A DNA stretch of 64,000 nt from Verrucomicrobiota bacterium (GTDB lineage Bacteria; Verrucomicrobiota; Verrucomicrobiia; Opitutales; Opitutaceae), in contig JAEWQP010000007.1 of assembly GCA_023399155.1 (NCBI GenBank), positions 62,001 to 126,000 on the forward strand, given 5' to 3'. The notes below the pieces were generated by a model. The model saw nothing but the letters and a program-made list of their open reading frames with translations, ran no database searches and had not been told where the DNA came from. Position numbers and translations under genes: made by a program. Shown in pieces: positions 50,782 to 59,258 of this stretch; the stretch's first letter is position 1; each line of letters opens with the position of its first letter.

Positions 50782-52392
50782 ATGCCGCTTCGTGTAGCCG
50801 TGTGGTGTCCGCAAGGAGTGTCGGAACTTGCTCTCGCTGCGGCGTTGTGTCGGGAGCAACTTCCAGCCGACGCGGTAATTTGGTCGTGTGACCAGGCAGT
50901 CCCCGCCGCACCGTTCCCATCACAAGTTGACCTATGGCTAGTGCTTTGCGTGGCCGATCCACCTGATCCGCCTGCCTGGAGGTTTTTGCAGTCAGGCACG
51001 TGGGCGATCTATCCAGGTGCGGCCAGCAGATGGACAGTTGCGACCCGCAAGGCTGTCGAGGTCTGGCGGCCCGAAGTCGTGTTGAGCGACCTACTTCCGG
51101 ATGAGGTAGGCGCTGCATCTTGGCACGAATGGAGAGCCGTGCAGCCGTTCGGTTGGTTGCCTGCATGGGCGGACGAGATAGATGCACCGGGTGAGACTCC
51201 GTTACCCGTCTTGGTTCGCGGTCGGCGAAGCGCCGGGCATGGGTCGTGCAGTTTCGTATCCATGCTCGCTGAGGCTCTCGGTGGACAAGTCCACGAAGTA
51301 GCTGAAGTCGAAAACGACGCCCGTTTGTTTCGATCTATATCTCGTGCGCGTCGGGTAATCCTGTACGAGGTGGATCCGGTATTTGCCGGAATAGTTCTGC
51401 GCAATGCCAACCGACAAGGCTCACGGGCAGTGGTGCTGGCCGGTGCTCTTGGGGCCCGTCTACGCAGCGCATTCATGGGTGGCATTCCGGCCTGGATGGG
51501 AACGCCGGACTTTCTCGAGCAGACGGGCGGCCGATTGGAACCGATGCTTCGACCCATGGTGCGGGCACTGTTCAGCGCCGCCGATCCGCGGCAAGAGGCC
51601 GTCCCTGACTGGTCGTGGGTCGCATGGATGCAGTCACTCGCGAATCCTTCCACTTCGTGCGGAGAACTTGTGGATGCAGTTGCGTTCACGATGCGATACG
51701 CCGCGGGTGAATCCGAGTTGGGAACCCCGCCATCCGCGCCCGTTCGTCGATGGTTCTTCGAGGCGCTTGAAGAACTCTGGCACGCACATCCTCCTGCGGT
51801 GTGCGGGGCGGAGGCGCAACGGGCGGCATGTGTCTTGCGCCGCCTCCTGCTGATCGGGGCAGCTGATGAGGCAGACCTTAATCTCCTTGCCCGCGTGTAT
51901 GCGCTCCGAGGCGATGCAGATGGTGCGGATTGGGCACTCCAGCGGTTTGTTGAGATGACCGGAGGGGAGGCGCGCGAGCTCCCGGGGGCTATCGCATTGG
52001 GGCTGTGGCGTCGCGGTGCTGCCCACGACGGACTTCGCATTCTGCGTTCGCGTGCTCAGAGGCCGGCAAGCTCGCCTATGGCTTGTTTCGTTCTGGCTGT
52101 CGCCGCCGAGTTGCTTTGTGCGGAGGACGTCCTCACTTCGAACTTGGACCGCCTCGTTGCCGTTGCGCCGGGGTTCCTGCAGGAGGACGCCGCCGATGGC
52201 CGATGGGCGTTGTCCGCCCTCATTTCGCGCATCGCGGGCGATGACACATCGACTGCACGCTGGCTTGCCCGGGCGGATTCGCATCGCGCTGGCAACGCGC
52301 ACCTGATGCAGGTTTGTGCAGAAACGAGTCCGCGTCCCAGGCCCATCGATGAACGGTGGTCCGTTCTCTTCAACCGATACTCCAGTTGTTGA
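50782..52392 (+). CDS. Protein of unknown function, first gene of the glycan cassette
   Basis: A 536-residue protein from ATG 50782, preceded by GGCGGAG. The N-terminal ~230 residues look like a Rossmann-type domain (LRVAVWCPQGVSELALAAAL, VDLWLVLCVADPPD, RRVILYEVDPVFAGIVLRNA); the rest (residues ~330-536) is helical with TPR-like periodicity (LNLLARVYALRGDADGADWA, GIALGLWRRGAAHDGLRILR-type sequence). I do not recognise a family and see no sugar-nucleotide or donor-binding motif. It is 4 bp from the sulfotransferase gene, so it is part of the same operon. It might act in polymer modification or export, but that is only context. Confidence 0.6.
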   Translation: MPLRVAVWCPQGVSELALAAALCREQLPADAVIWSCDQAVPAAPFPSQVDLWLVLCVADPPDPPAWRFLQSGTWAIYPGAASRWTVATRKAVEVWRPEVVLSDLLPDEVGAASWHEWRAVQPFGWLPAWADEIDAPGETPLPVLVRGRRSAGHGSCSFVSMLAEALGGQVHEVAEVENDARLFRSISRARRVILYEVDPVFAGIVLRNANRQGSRAVVLAGALGARLRSAFMGGIPAWMGTPDFLEQTGGRLEPMLRPMVRALFSAADPRQEAVPDWSWVAWMQSLANPSTSCGELVDAVAFTMRYAAGESELGTPPSAPVRRWFFEALEELWHAHPPAVCGAEAQRAACVLRRLLLIGAADEADLNLLARVYALRGDADGADWALQRFVEMTGGEARELPGAIALGLWRRGAAHDGLRILRSRAQRPASSPMACFVLAVAAELLCAEDVLTSNLDRLVAVAPGFLQEDAADGRWALSALISRIAGDDTSTARWLARADSHRAGNAHLMQVCAETSPRPRPIDERWSVLFNRYSSC

Positions 52393-52396
52393 TTTC

Positions 52397-53815
52397 ATGA
52401 GCCCACCAGCCATTGGGGAACCGGATGGTCCGTTGTCGCCGATCATTATCTTGGGCATGCATCGAAGCGGGACTTCGTACCTGGCGAGTGTCGTGGGTGC
52501 GATCGGCGTGAACATCGGGACATCGTTGCTGGAGGCGGCTCCCGACAATCCGCGCGGCTATTTTGAGGACCGCGACTTTGTCGAGTTTCAGGCAGGTGTA
52601 TTGACGCGCGTCGTCCCAGAACAAGGAGCGGGTTCTCCGCTCGGCAACATCCTCGTGCGGCATGTCGACCGAATTGAGCTGACCCCGGAGGAGAGAGAGC
52701 ACGCCGTCCGGCTGACCGCGGACCGTGAAGGCCAGAGCGTTTGGGGTTGGAAGGACCCGCGCACCTGCCTCTTGCTTGACTACTGGCTCGAGCGATACCC
52801 CGGGGCGACATTGATCGCCGCCTATCGACATCCTCTCGAGGTGTATGCCTCGATCATTCGGCGGCAGAAACTCCAGGTGATCGGCGACGAGTCGCTCATC
52901 ATCGACACGTGGACCGCGTATAACAGTGCGATCGCCCGCGTTTGGGCGGGGCACCGTGGTCGGAAGTTCCTCATCGGCACGGGAGAGGTTTTCGGCGACC
53001 CGGCAACGCTGGCCGAGGCGATCCGCTCGCGGCTCGGACTACCGATGCCGGGCCCTGCCGATCATCTGCCTTCGTTTGAGGCGGCGGAGTTTACGCGACT
53101 TCCGGTAGATCGTGGCGCGCATACCTGCTTCTCGGCGGCATTTCCGGAGGCGGGACGCGTTTTTGACGGGCTCCAGGGATTGGCTGACATCCCGTTGGCG
53201 TTCACTGAAGCGGATGCTCCGATCTGGACGCCGCTCCGAAGGTGGATTTCTTCGATTCCTGGCGCGGCGAGGCTGTCGCTCCCAATCATCGTCAATCTCG
53301 TATCTCCCGAACTGGGCATCTTGCGCGCCGAGCTTTTCCGAAGTGCTGTCGCAACTGCCATTGAAACCAGCCGCGCAAATGTGGAAATCATGCGGAATTT
53401 CGAGATCCCCCAAAGCGCGCACCTGAAACAGCAGCAGATCGCGGCGCAGAACTCAGCTGAGCTGACAGAATGGAGGGCGAACCACCTGGTTTCCCGGTTG
53501 AACCTCCGTGAAGGTGCTCGGCCCATTTTCATTTGGGGCAAGAACTCCTTGGGTCAGCGGGTAGCTGAATTGCTCTCAGCCAGGGGCCTGGCTCCTGCCG
53601 GTACCATCGATCGATCTGGAGCAGGCGGTTCGATGACACCGCAGGAGTTTTTCGCGAATGGAGAGCTTTCGAACGCTGATCGCGTTTGCGTTTTGATCTG
53701 CTCGAAGTCGGCGCAGACCGAGATTTGCGCGCAATTGGCGGCATTCGGTTTACGCCGGGAGGAGGACTTCTTCGCGTTGCCGGACACAATCACCGAGACT
53801 TTCCATGAATCCTAA
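52397..53815 (+). CDS. Sulfotransferase-family protein with C-terminal Rossmann-like module
   Basis: About 472 residues from ATG 52397; an ATG at 52349 overlapping the previous gene would add 16 residues. The 5'-phosphosulfate loop of PAPS-dependent sulfotransferases is IIILGMHRSGTSYLASVVGA near residue 18. VWGWKDPRTCLLLDYWLERY, ATLIAAYRHPLEVYASIIRR and the following Ser region complete the fold to residue ~230. The middle is helical. Residues 374-472 form a separate module beginning RPIFIWGKNSLGQRVAELLS and ending FGLRREEDFFALPD, shared with the next three genes. The protein probably sulfates a surface glycan or carries out a related transfer. It overlaps the next gene by 11 bp. Confidence 0.75.
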   Translation: MSPPAIGEPDGPLSPIIILGMHRSGTSYLASVVGAIGVNIGTSLLEAAPDNPRGYFEDRDFVEFQAGVLTRVVPEQGAGSPLGNILVRHVDRIELTPEEREHAVRLTADREGQSVWGWKDPRTCLLLDYWLERYPGATLIAAYRHPLEVYASIIRRQKLQVIGDESLIIDTWTAYNSAIARVWAGHRGRKFLIGTGEVFGDPATLAEAIRSRLGLPMPGPADHLPSFEAAEFTRLPVDRGAHTCFSAAFPEAGRVFDGLQGLADIPLAFTEADAPIWTPLRRWISSIPGAARLSLPIIVNLVSPELGILRAELFRSAVATAIETSRANVEIMRNFEIPQSAHLKQQQIAAQNSAELTEWRANHLVSRLNLREGARPIFIWGKNSLGQRVAELLSARGLAPAGTIDRSGAGGSMTPQEFFANGELSNADRVCVLICSKSAQTEICAQLAAFGLRREEDFFALPDTITETFHES

Positions 53816-55061
53816 CCCACAAGACGAATCCCAGACGGCGACAGGTATCACCGATACGCGTACGCCGACGTGTGAGCCGCTGCTTGGAATGACGACCCGG
53901 GAGGAGCAGGATTTCCTGCGCGCTTATGGTCGAAACCAATTCACGGGAGCGGGCGCAATCGTCGACCTCGGTTCCTGGCTGGGCTCCACCGCGATCCCCC
54001 TGGCGCAAGGACTCTCCCAGAACCCCAGCGCGACGGGAGTTGTTCGAGCGTACGATCTGTTCCGTTGGGAAGACTGGATGGAGCCGTTTGCGCAGGAACT
54101 GACCGGGAGGTTCAAACCGGGGGATTCGTTTCTTCCGGAGTTCAAGCGTCGACTCGGGCCCTCGGAGAGATGGGTGGAGACCCGCCCTGGCGACCTGCAC
54201 AAGGCCAGCTGGCACGAGGGGCCGATCGAACTCCTGGTGGTCGATGCCATGAAGACCTGGTCGTTGTGCTCAGCGATATCGCGGGTTTTCTTTCCGCATT
54301 TGATTCCCGGGCGCAGCTTGGTTGTGCACCAGGATTTCAAGTTCTGGGCGTGTCATTGGATTCACCTGGTTACGTATCGCCTGCGTTCATACCTGAAGAT
54401 CGAACGCGACCTGGAACAGTCTTCGACGACTGTTTTCCGGTTGGAGGGCGCGATACCTGAGGACCTCCTGTCGCGAGACTACACGCCGGCCGACTTCAGT
54501 ACTGCTGAAGTTGCGCAGGCATATCGTTACTGGATGGAATCCATTCGGTGTGAAGCCCGCAGTATGTTGCTCTATGCAGAAGTCCTCGCGCTTCTAGATA
54601 TCGGAGATCGAGAAACTGCTCGCGTGCGACTGTTGGAAGTCTTGGGGGGAGACGCTGCTCCTCCGGCTCCTTTTGTTCAGTTGCTCCGGGCGCGGGACGA
54701 TACGTTGGTTTCGGCTGACGTGTGGAAACGTTCCGGTCAGCCCCTCTTGGAGGATGCGGTCGCTCTGGCAGCCAATACTGGACGGGAGATTTATATATGG
54801 GGTGCCGGCACGGGTGGCCGAAAGGCATTGGCACGATATCCGAGGCTTGGGAGTTTAGTACGAGCGTGTGTGGACAGCGACAAAGCCAAACAGGGAAGTC
54901 GACTGGAGCACTTGACGGTGGTTCTACCGAGCAGCCTTCGTTTCAACGAACCGAGACCTTATATCGTGATCGCCAGTATTTACGCCACGGAGATCGCTGA
55001 CCAATTGCGATCCCTGGGGCTCGAGCGAGGTCGAGATTTTCGCGTCGCGGACCTATCATGA
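53805..55061 (+). CDS. Class I methyltransferase-like protein with C-terminal Rossmann-like module
   Basis: A 418-residue protein from ATG 53805. The N-terminal domain (residues ~25-200) resembles a SAM-dependent methyltransferase: AGAIVDLGSWLGSTAIPLAQ as motif I, VRAYDLFRWEDWMEPFAQEL as the acidic loop, and ELLVVDAMKTW then RSLVVHQDFKFWACHW. A helical middle domain follows. Residues 325-418 are the shared module: GREIYIWGAGTGGRKALARY, CVDSDKAKQG, YIVIASIYATEIADQLRSLG and DFRVADLS. The substrate is presumably a sugar or polymer of the same locus. The methyltransferase call is by motif pattern and fairly tentative; no acceptor site is predicted. Confidence 0.65.
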   Translation: MNPNPQDESQTATGITDTRTPTCEPLLGMTTREEQDFLRAYGRNQFTGAGAIVDLGSWLGSTAIPLAQGLSQNPSATGVVRAYDLFRWEDWMEPFAQELTGRFKPGDSFLPEFKRRLGPSERWVETRPGDLHKASWHEGPIELLVVDAMKTWSLCSAISRVFFPHLIPGRSLVVHQDFKFWACHWIHLVTYRLRSYLKIERDLEQSSTTVFRLEGAIPEDLLSRDYTPADFSTAEVAQAYRYWMESIRCEARSMLLYAEVLALLDIGDRETARVRLLEVLGGDAAPPAPFVQLLRARDDTLVSADVWKRSGQPLLEDAVALAANTGREIYIWGAGTGGRKALARYPRLGSLVRACVDSDKAKQGSRLEHLTVVLPSSLRFNEPRPYIVIASIYATEIADQLRSLGLERGRDFRVADLS

Positions 55062-55071
55062 CTCGCTCTCC

Positions 55072-56580
55072 ATGATGCGAGCCACGTTCTGCCTGAACGG
55101 TCCCGACGAGGTTAACGGGCCCAATGTGTGGCTCACGCGGCATCTGCCTCTTTTGCGCGCACACGGCATCGATCCCGAGATTCACTACCTGAGTTGGTAT
55201 CCGGAAAAACCGTGCAGGTTCCGTCGTCGTCTCGAGGCGGCCGGCGTGCCGACTCGTTTCGTGCGTCTGACGCGCTTCTTGGAGGACAATATTGAAGCCA
55301 TCCTCCGTCCGCTCGTGGATGACCCCCCTCACGTGTTCGTGCCGAACTACTCGGTGCCCGGGCACTTTGCCGCGCGTTTCCTGCGCGAGGCGGGTGTGGT
55401 GACGATCGGCGTCCTCCATTCCGACGATCCCTATTACCACGACATCCTCGACATGTTCGCGAACGGTCCTGCTGCGTGGCGCCTGTCCGGCCTCGTGGGC
55501 GTGTCCCGCTTCCTTGCAGATCTTGTCAAGAGCGAGCTGAAGACCGCCGTCCCTTACCTCGATGCGCCCTATGGAGCCCCGATGCCGCGCTCGGCCGCAC
55601 GCCATGATCCCGGCGCCTTTCGCCTCGTCTATTGCGGACGCCTGGTCGAGCGGCAGAAACGTGTGCGGCGTGTGGCCGAATCGATGGTCGCCGCAGTTGA
55701 TGCGGTCCAGGGCTGCGAAGGTGCGCTTTATGGCGACGGTCCGGAACGAGAGCCGCTCCGGCAATATCTCCAGACCGCATCCCCGGACGGACGCGTGGCA
55801 CTGGGTGGTATCCTGGAGCCGGATGCAATTCAGGAGCACATGCTCAAGGCCCAGGCATTCGTGCTGCTGTCCGACTTCGAGGGCCTCTCCATTGCACTCA
55901 TGGAGGCGATGGCGTCAGGGCTGGTTCCCATCATCGCCCGCATGCGCAGTGGCTCCGAAGATCTCGTCGTCGATGGGGTCAATGGATTTGTCGTCGATCC
56001 GGACGACAAGGAGGCCTTTGTACGAGCCGTGCGATCGATGGCCATGGATCCGGTACGGTGGCGGGAGCTTTCGGCTGCGGCACGTGAGACGATCGTCGCG
56101 CGCGGGTATTCTGCCGAGCAATGTGCGGAACGTTGGGCGGGTTTTCTCAGGAGGCTCGTGGCTGGCCAAGAGCTGCGCACCGTGAGCACACCTCCGCAAG
56201 ACGAATGGCACCTTCCGCCACGCAGTTCGAGGCCTGACGGGATCCGATCCCAGGATTGTCGCAATGTTCGCGGCGCCCTCGAGTCGGCGCTTGGAGCCGG
56301 TCGCCCGGTGTATCTTTGGGGAGCGAGCCTCGCTGGCGAGGTCTTCATCAATTCGAATTCGCAATTTGCGACGCGGCTTTCCGGCTTCGTCGATTCCAAT
56401 GCCGCCAAGCACGGCACACGATTTCGTGGTCTGGAGGTGTTTTCGCCCGAGACTTTGTCTGCGATGCGCTCAGCCGGAGACCAGCCGTTTGTTGTGATCA
56501 CGTCGCAGTTCGCCGCGGAGATCGGTGCATGGCTTGTGGATGCGGGTTTCATCGAGGAGCTGGATTTCGTGGCCAGCTGA
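55072..56580 (+). CDS. GT4 glycosyltransferase with C-terminal Rossmann-like module
   Basis: A 502-residue protein. GT-B/GT4 features are the N-terminal acceptor domain and the donor-domain core FRLVYCGRLVERQKRVRRVA, EGALYGDGPEREPLRQYLQT, AFVLLSDFEGLSIALMEAMA with the E-x7-E acidic pair, and SGSEDLVVDGVNGFVVDPDD. The GT part ends near residue 370. Residues 408-502 are the shared module: RPVYLWGASLAGEVFINSNS, GFVDSNAAKHG, PFVVITSQFAAEIGAWLVDA and ELDFVAS. It probably transfers a sugar to a polysaccharide or lipid-linked glycan in the cytoplasm. Ten bp separate it from the previous gene. Confidence 0.85.
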   Translation: MMRATFCLNGPDEVNGPNVWLTRHLPLLRAHGIDPEIHYLSWYPEKPCRFRRRLEAAGVPTRFVRLTRFLEDNIEAILRPLVDDPPHVFVPNYSVPGHFAARFLREAGVVTIGVLHSDDPYYHDILDMFANGPAAWRLSGLVGVSRFLADLVKSELKTAVPYLDAPYGAPMPRSAARHDPGAFRLVYCGRLVERQKRVRRVAESMVAAVDAVQGCEGALYGDGPEREPLRQYLQTASPDGRVALGGILEPDAIQEHMLKAQAFVLLSDFEGLSIALMEAMASGLVPIIARMRSGSEDLVVDGVNGFVVDPDDKEAFVRAVRSMAMDPVRWRELSAAARETIVARGYSAEQCAERWAGFLRRLVAGQELRTVSTPPQDEWHLPPRSSRPDGIRSQDCRNVRGALESALGAGRPVYLWGASLAGEVFINSNSQFATRLSGFVDSNAAKHGTRFRGLEVFSPETLSAMRSAGDQPFVVITSQFAAEIGAWLVDAGFIEELDFVAS

Positions 56581-56592
56581 ACCGACACGGAC

Positions 56593-58041
56593 ATGATGCT
56601 GTACATCTGCCAGGATGGCGAGGCGCCGAGTGGTGTGGCGACCTACGGGCGGGCAATGCTTCGTGCGCTCCAGTCGTCATCGATGCTGCTGCTGAACGTG
56701 GATGAGGCGGCTTCCTGCGGGAACGACCAGAGGCGTATCCGACATATTTCGACGTCTCGCAGCCATGACGCCGGGGCGATCGCCGATGACCTCCGGGCGA
56801 TGCTTTCGGATGGTGGGCGCGTCACGCTCCTTCCCAACACGGGGGACACGCCTTGGGAGGCGACGCGTCTGTTGCTGGACGGCATGCCGGAGCCGGCGCG
56901 CCGGTTGGTGCGCGTGCTCGGCATCGTGCACAGCGACATGGAGACGCAGTATGCGCTCGCGGAGCGATATCTTCCGATCGCGCCGGTGTGGGTCGGGGTG
57001 AGCCGGCGTTGCGCGGAGGAACTTCGGCGACGCATTGGACCGCAAGGCGGGTGCGTGCACGAACTCCCGTACCCGATCGAATCGACACCGGATATTTCCC
57101 GCGGCGCGGCACAGGATCGGATCCTGCGTCTCGCCTACGTTGGCCGGCTCGAGGAGCCGCAGAAACGGGTCTCGCGCCTCGCCGCTGTGCTCGAGCGTTT
57201 GGCGGCATCGGATACCGAGTTCTCGGCTACGGTGGCGGGTGACGGGCCGGCGCGTGGCGAGTTTGGGGAGCGACTGCGGCGGGCGGGCGGGGTCGTGCAG
57301 CAGCGCGTCACCATCACCGGTGCGCTCGATCGTGCCGGTGTGGCTGGCATCTGGCGCACGCATGATGTGTGTGTCCTTGCTTCGGCGTATGAAGGGATGC
57401 CACTCGCTCTGCTCGAAGCCATGTCGGCCGGCGTCTGCCCCGTCGTGATGGCTGTCGATTCCGGGCTGCCCGAGTTGCTCGTGGATCGGGTCAACGCGCG
57501 CGTCGTGCCGCAGGGTGACGTGTCGGCGATGGTGGAGGTGTTGGTTGAGCTGTCGAGGGATCGGCCGCAGATTCTTCGCCTCGGCGAGGCGGCGCGCGAA
57601 ACGGTTCGCATGCGATTCTCGCCTGAAATCCATTTCAGACGACTTCACGAGATCCTCGACGAACTCTGGACGATGCCGCCGCCGGATCCATCCAAGGTGC
57701 CGCCCGATCACACGGCGTCCGCAGTGGCAGACATCGTGCAGCAAGCGAAACGCGCCGCAAAACCGGTGGCTGTCTTTGGCGCCGGCATGTTCGGGCGCAA
57801 GGTCGTGGATGCGTGTCTCGCGGCCGGACTCGAGGTGGCTGCACTCGTCGATTCTGATCCGGCGCGGCGCGGATGGAATTACCGAGGGCTGGCTTGCGGC
57901 GGCCCCGATGACCTTGTGCGTTTCAGCGAATGCGCGATCGCGATCGGCTCGTTGCAGTTCGCCCACGAGATGAGACTGCGGGTCGTGGATGTATTTGTCG
58001 CCCGCTCGCTGCCGTGTCCCCAGGTAGTGGCTGCCCCATGA
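56593..58041 (+). CDS. Second GT4 glycosyltransferase with C-terminal Rossmann-like module
   Basis: A 482-residue protein from ATG 56593. GT4 core motifs are APSGVATYGRAML at the N-terminus, RILRLAYVGRLEEPQKRVSR-type sequence at residues ~173-195, ATVAGDGPARGEFGERLRRA and VCVLASAYEGMPLALLEAMS with the acidic pair, then GLPELLVDRVNARVVPQGD. Residues 388-482 are the shared module: KPVAVFGAGMFGRKVVDACL, ALVDSDPARRGWNYRGLACG and CAIAIGSLQFAHEMRLRVVD, a variant with a shorter end. It overlaps the GT2 gene by 4 bp (ATGA). The overall identity with the previous GT4 is limited but layout is the same, so tandem duplication followed by divergence is possible. Confidence 0.85.
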   Translation: MMLYICQDGEAPSGVATYGRAMLRALQSSSMLLLNVDEAASCGNDQRRIRHISTSRSHDAGAIADDLRAMLSDGGRVTLLPNTGDTPWEATRLLLDGMPEPARRLVRVLGIVHSDMETQYALAERYLPIAPVWVGVSRRCAEELRRRIGPQGGCVHELPYPIESTPDISRGAAQDRILRLAYVGRLEEPQKRVSRLAAVLERLAASDTEFSATVAGDGPARGEFGERLRRAGGVVQQRVTITGALDRAGVAGIWRTHDVCVLASAYEGMPLALLEAMSAGVCPVVMAVDSGLPELLVDRVNARVVPQGDVSAMVEVLVELSRDRPQILRLGEAARETVRMRFSPEIHFRRLHEILDELWTMPPPDPSKVPPDHTASAVADIVQQAKRAAKPVAVFGAGMFGRKVVDACLAAGLEVAALVDSDPARRGWNYRGLACGGPDDLVRFSECAIAIGSLQFAHEMRLRVVDVFVARSLPCPQVVAAP

Positions 58042-59204
58042 CGAGGCTCACGGTCATGCTTTGCGCTCGCGATGCGGCGGCGACAATCGGGCGTGCCGTC
58101 TCCTCGGTGCTGGGGGAAGCGGATTGTCGACTGCTCCTTGTCGATGATGCCTGTCGCGACGCCACGGTGGACGCTGCGCGCAACGTGGCCGGTGAGCGAC
58201 TCGTGGTCGTGAGGTCCCCCGCGCCGGGAGGCATTCCGCGCGCGCGCCAGGCCGCACTCGAAGCCTGCGAGACCGAGTACGCGGCCTGGCTCGATGCGGA
58301 CGATGCGTGGGTGCCCGGCCGTGTCGCGCGCATCCTCGCGGCGCTCGAGGGCGGTGCCGATGTGTTTTGCGAGGCGATCGATCTGGTCGACGGCGCCAGC
58401 GGGCGCAGCGTGCGGAGGCTCGATGTGCCGGGGTTTGTCCGGCGCGAGCGGAATCCCGCGAGATTGTTCGAGCGCAACCACCTGCCCGGAGATACGCAGG
58501 TGGGGTTTCGCGTGGAGACGTTTCGCGCCGCCGGCGGGTATGATCCGGGGGTTTACGGTGTGGAGAGCTTCGACCTCCTCCTGCGCGCGATCGTCGGTGG
58601 CGCCAGGTTCGCGTATGGGGATGCCGCGGGGTATCGGATGTACGCCTACGCGGGCAGTGTCTCACGCAACCTTGAACGGCAGCGTGCCGCGCTGGCGCTG
58701 GCGCTGAGGAAGCACGAGTTTGCCCGCGTGCGTCAGCTGTGCCTTGCGGCCGGTCAGCCGGGACGCGTGGCCGCATGGGTGCTTGTCTCGATGGCGCTTT
58801 TTCGCAACGAGCCGGAGGCGGCGCTGCGGTTTCTCGAGGAGGCTTCGCCGGCCGGGGCCGATCCCGACCAGGTCCTCGAGCACGATGGACCGTGGCCGAT
58901 TCGCGAGGGCTGGCGACGTGCGTTTCAGCGCGGGACCTGCCTGGCACTGATCGGCGGTCGGGACGATGAGGCCGAGCAGGAGTTTCGGCGGGCCGAGGGC
59001 CTCGAGCCGACCGCAGAGGTCTCCAACAACCTGGGCGTCGTCCTCGCGCGACTCGGCCGGCTCGAGGCCGCGGATGCTTGCTGGCGTGATGCGGAGCGGC
59101 GATTTCCCGGGTACCTCGACGCGAGGCGAAACCTCCAGGACGCGGCGGGCCATTTTATCACGACCCACCCCTTGCGGCGTCAGGCGAGCCGGTCCGAGTA
59201 TTGA
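58038..59204 (+). CDS. GT2 glycosyltransferase with C-terminal TPR-like region
   Basis: A 388-residue protein from ATG 58038. The GT-A fold begins TRLTVMLCARDAAATIGRAV, with CRLLLVDDACRDATVDAARN, then AAWLDADDAWVPGRVARILA, whose DxDD motif binds the metal-nucleotide sugar. GFRVETFRAAGGYDPGVYGV is the usual acceptor-side block. The last ~130 residues are helical (ALRFLEEASPAGADPDQVL, DEAEQEFRRAEGLEPTAEVS, LGVVLARLGRLEAADACWRD) like TPRs, a common partner domain in this genome region. It lacks the shared Rossmann-like module of the previous four proteins. It probably adds a sugar in surface-glycan assembly; the donor is unknown. Confidence 0.85.
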   Translation: MTRLTVMLCARDAAATIGRAVSSVLGEADCRLLLVDDACRDATVDAARNVAGERLVVVRSPAPGGIPRARQAALEACETEYAAWLDADDAWVPGRVARILAALEGGADVFCEAIDLVDGASGRSVRRLDVPGFVRRERNPARLFERNHLPGDTQVGFRVETFRAAGGYDPGVYGVESFDLLLRAIVGGARFAYGDAAGYRMYAYAGSVSRNLERQRAALALALRKHEFARVRQLCLAAGQPGRVAAWVLVSMALFRNEPEAALRFLEEASPAGADPDQVLEHDGPWPIREGWRRAFQRGTCLALIGGRDDEAEQEFRRAEGLEPTAEVSNNLGVVLARLGRLEAADACWRDAERRFPGYLDARRNLQDAAGHFITTHPLRRQASRSEY

Positions 59205-59258
59205 TTTGTATCGCACGAGGCCGGCCCGGGCCGAAGATCCGGGTCCAACGTACCACGC

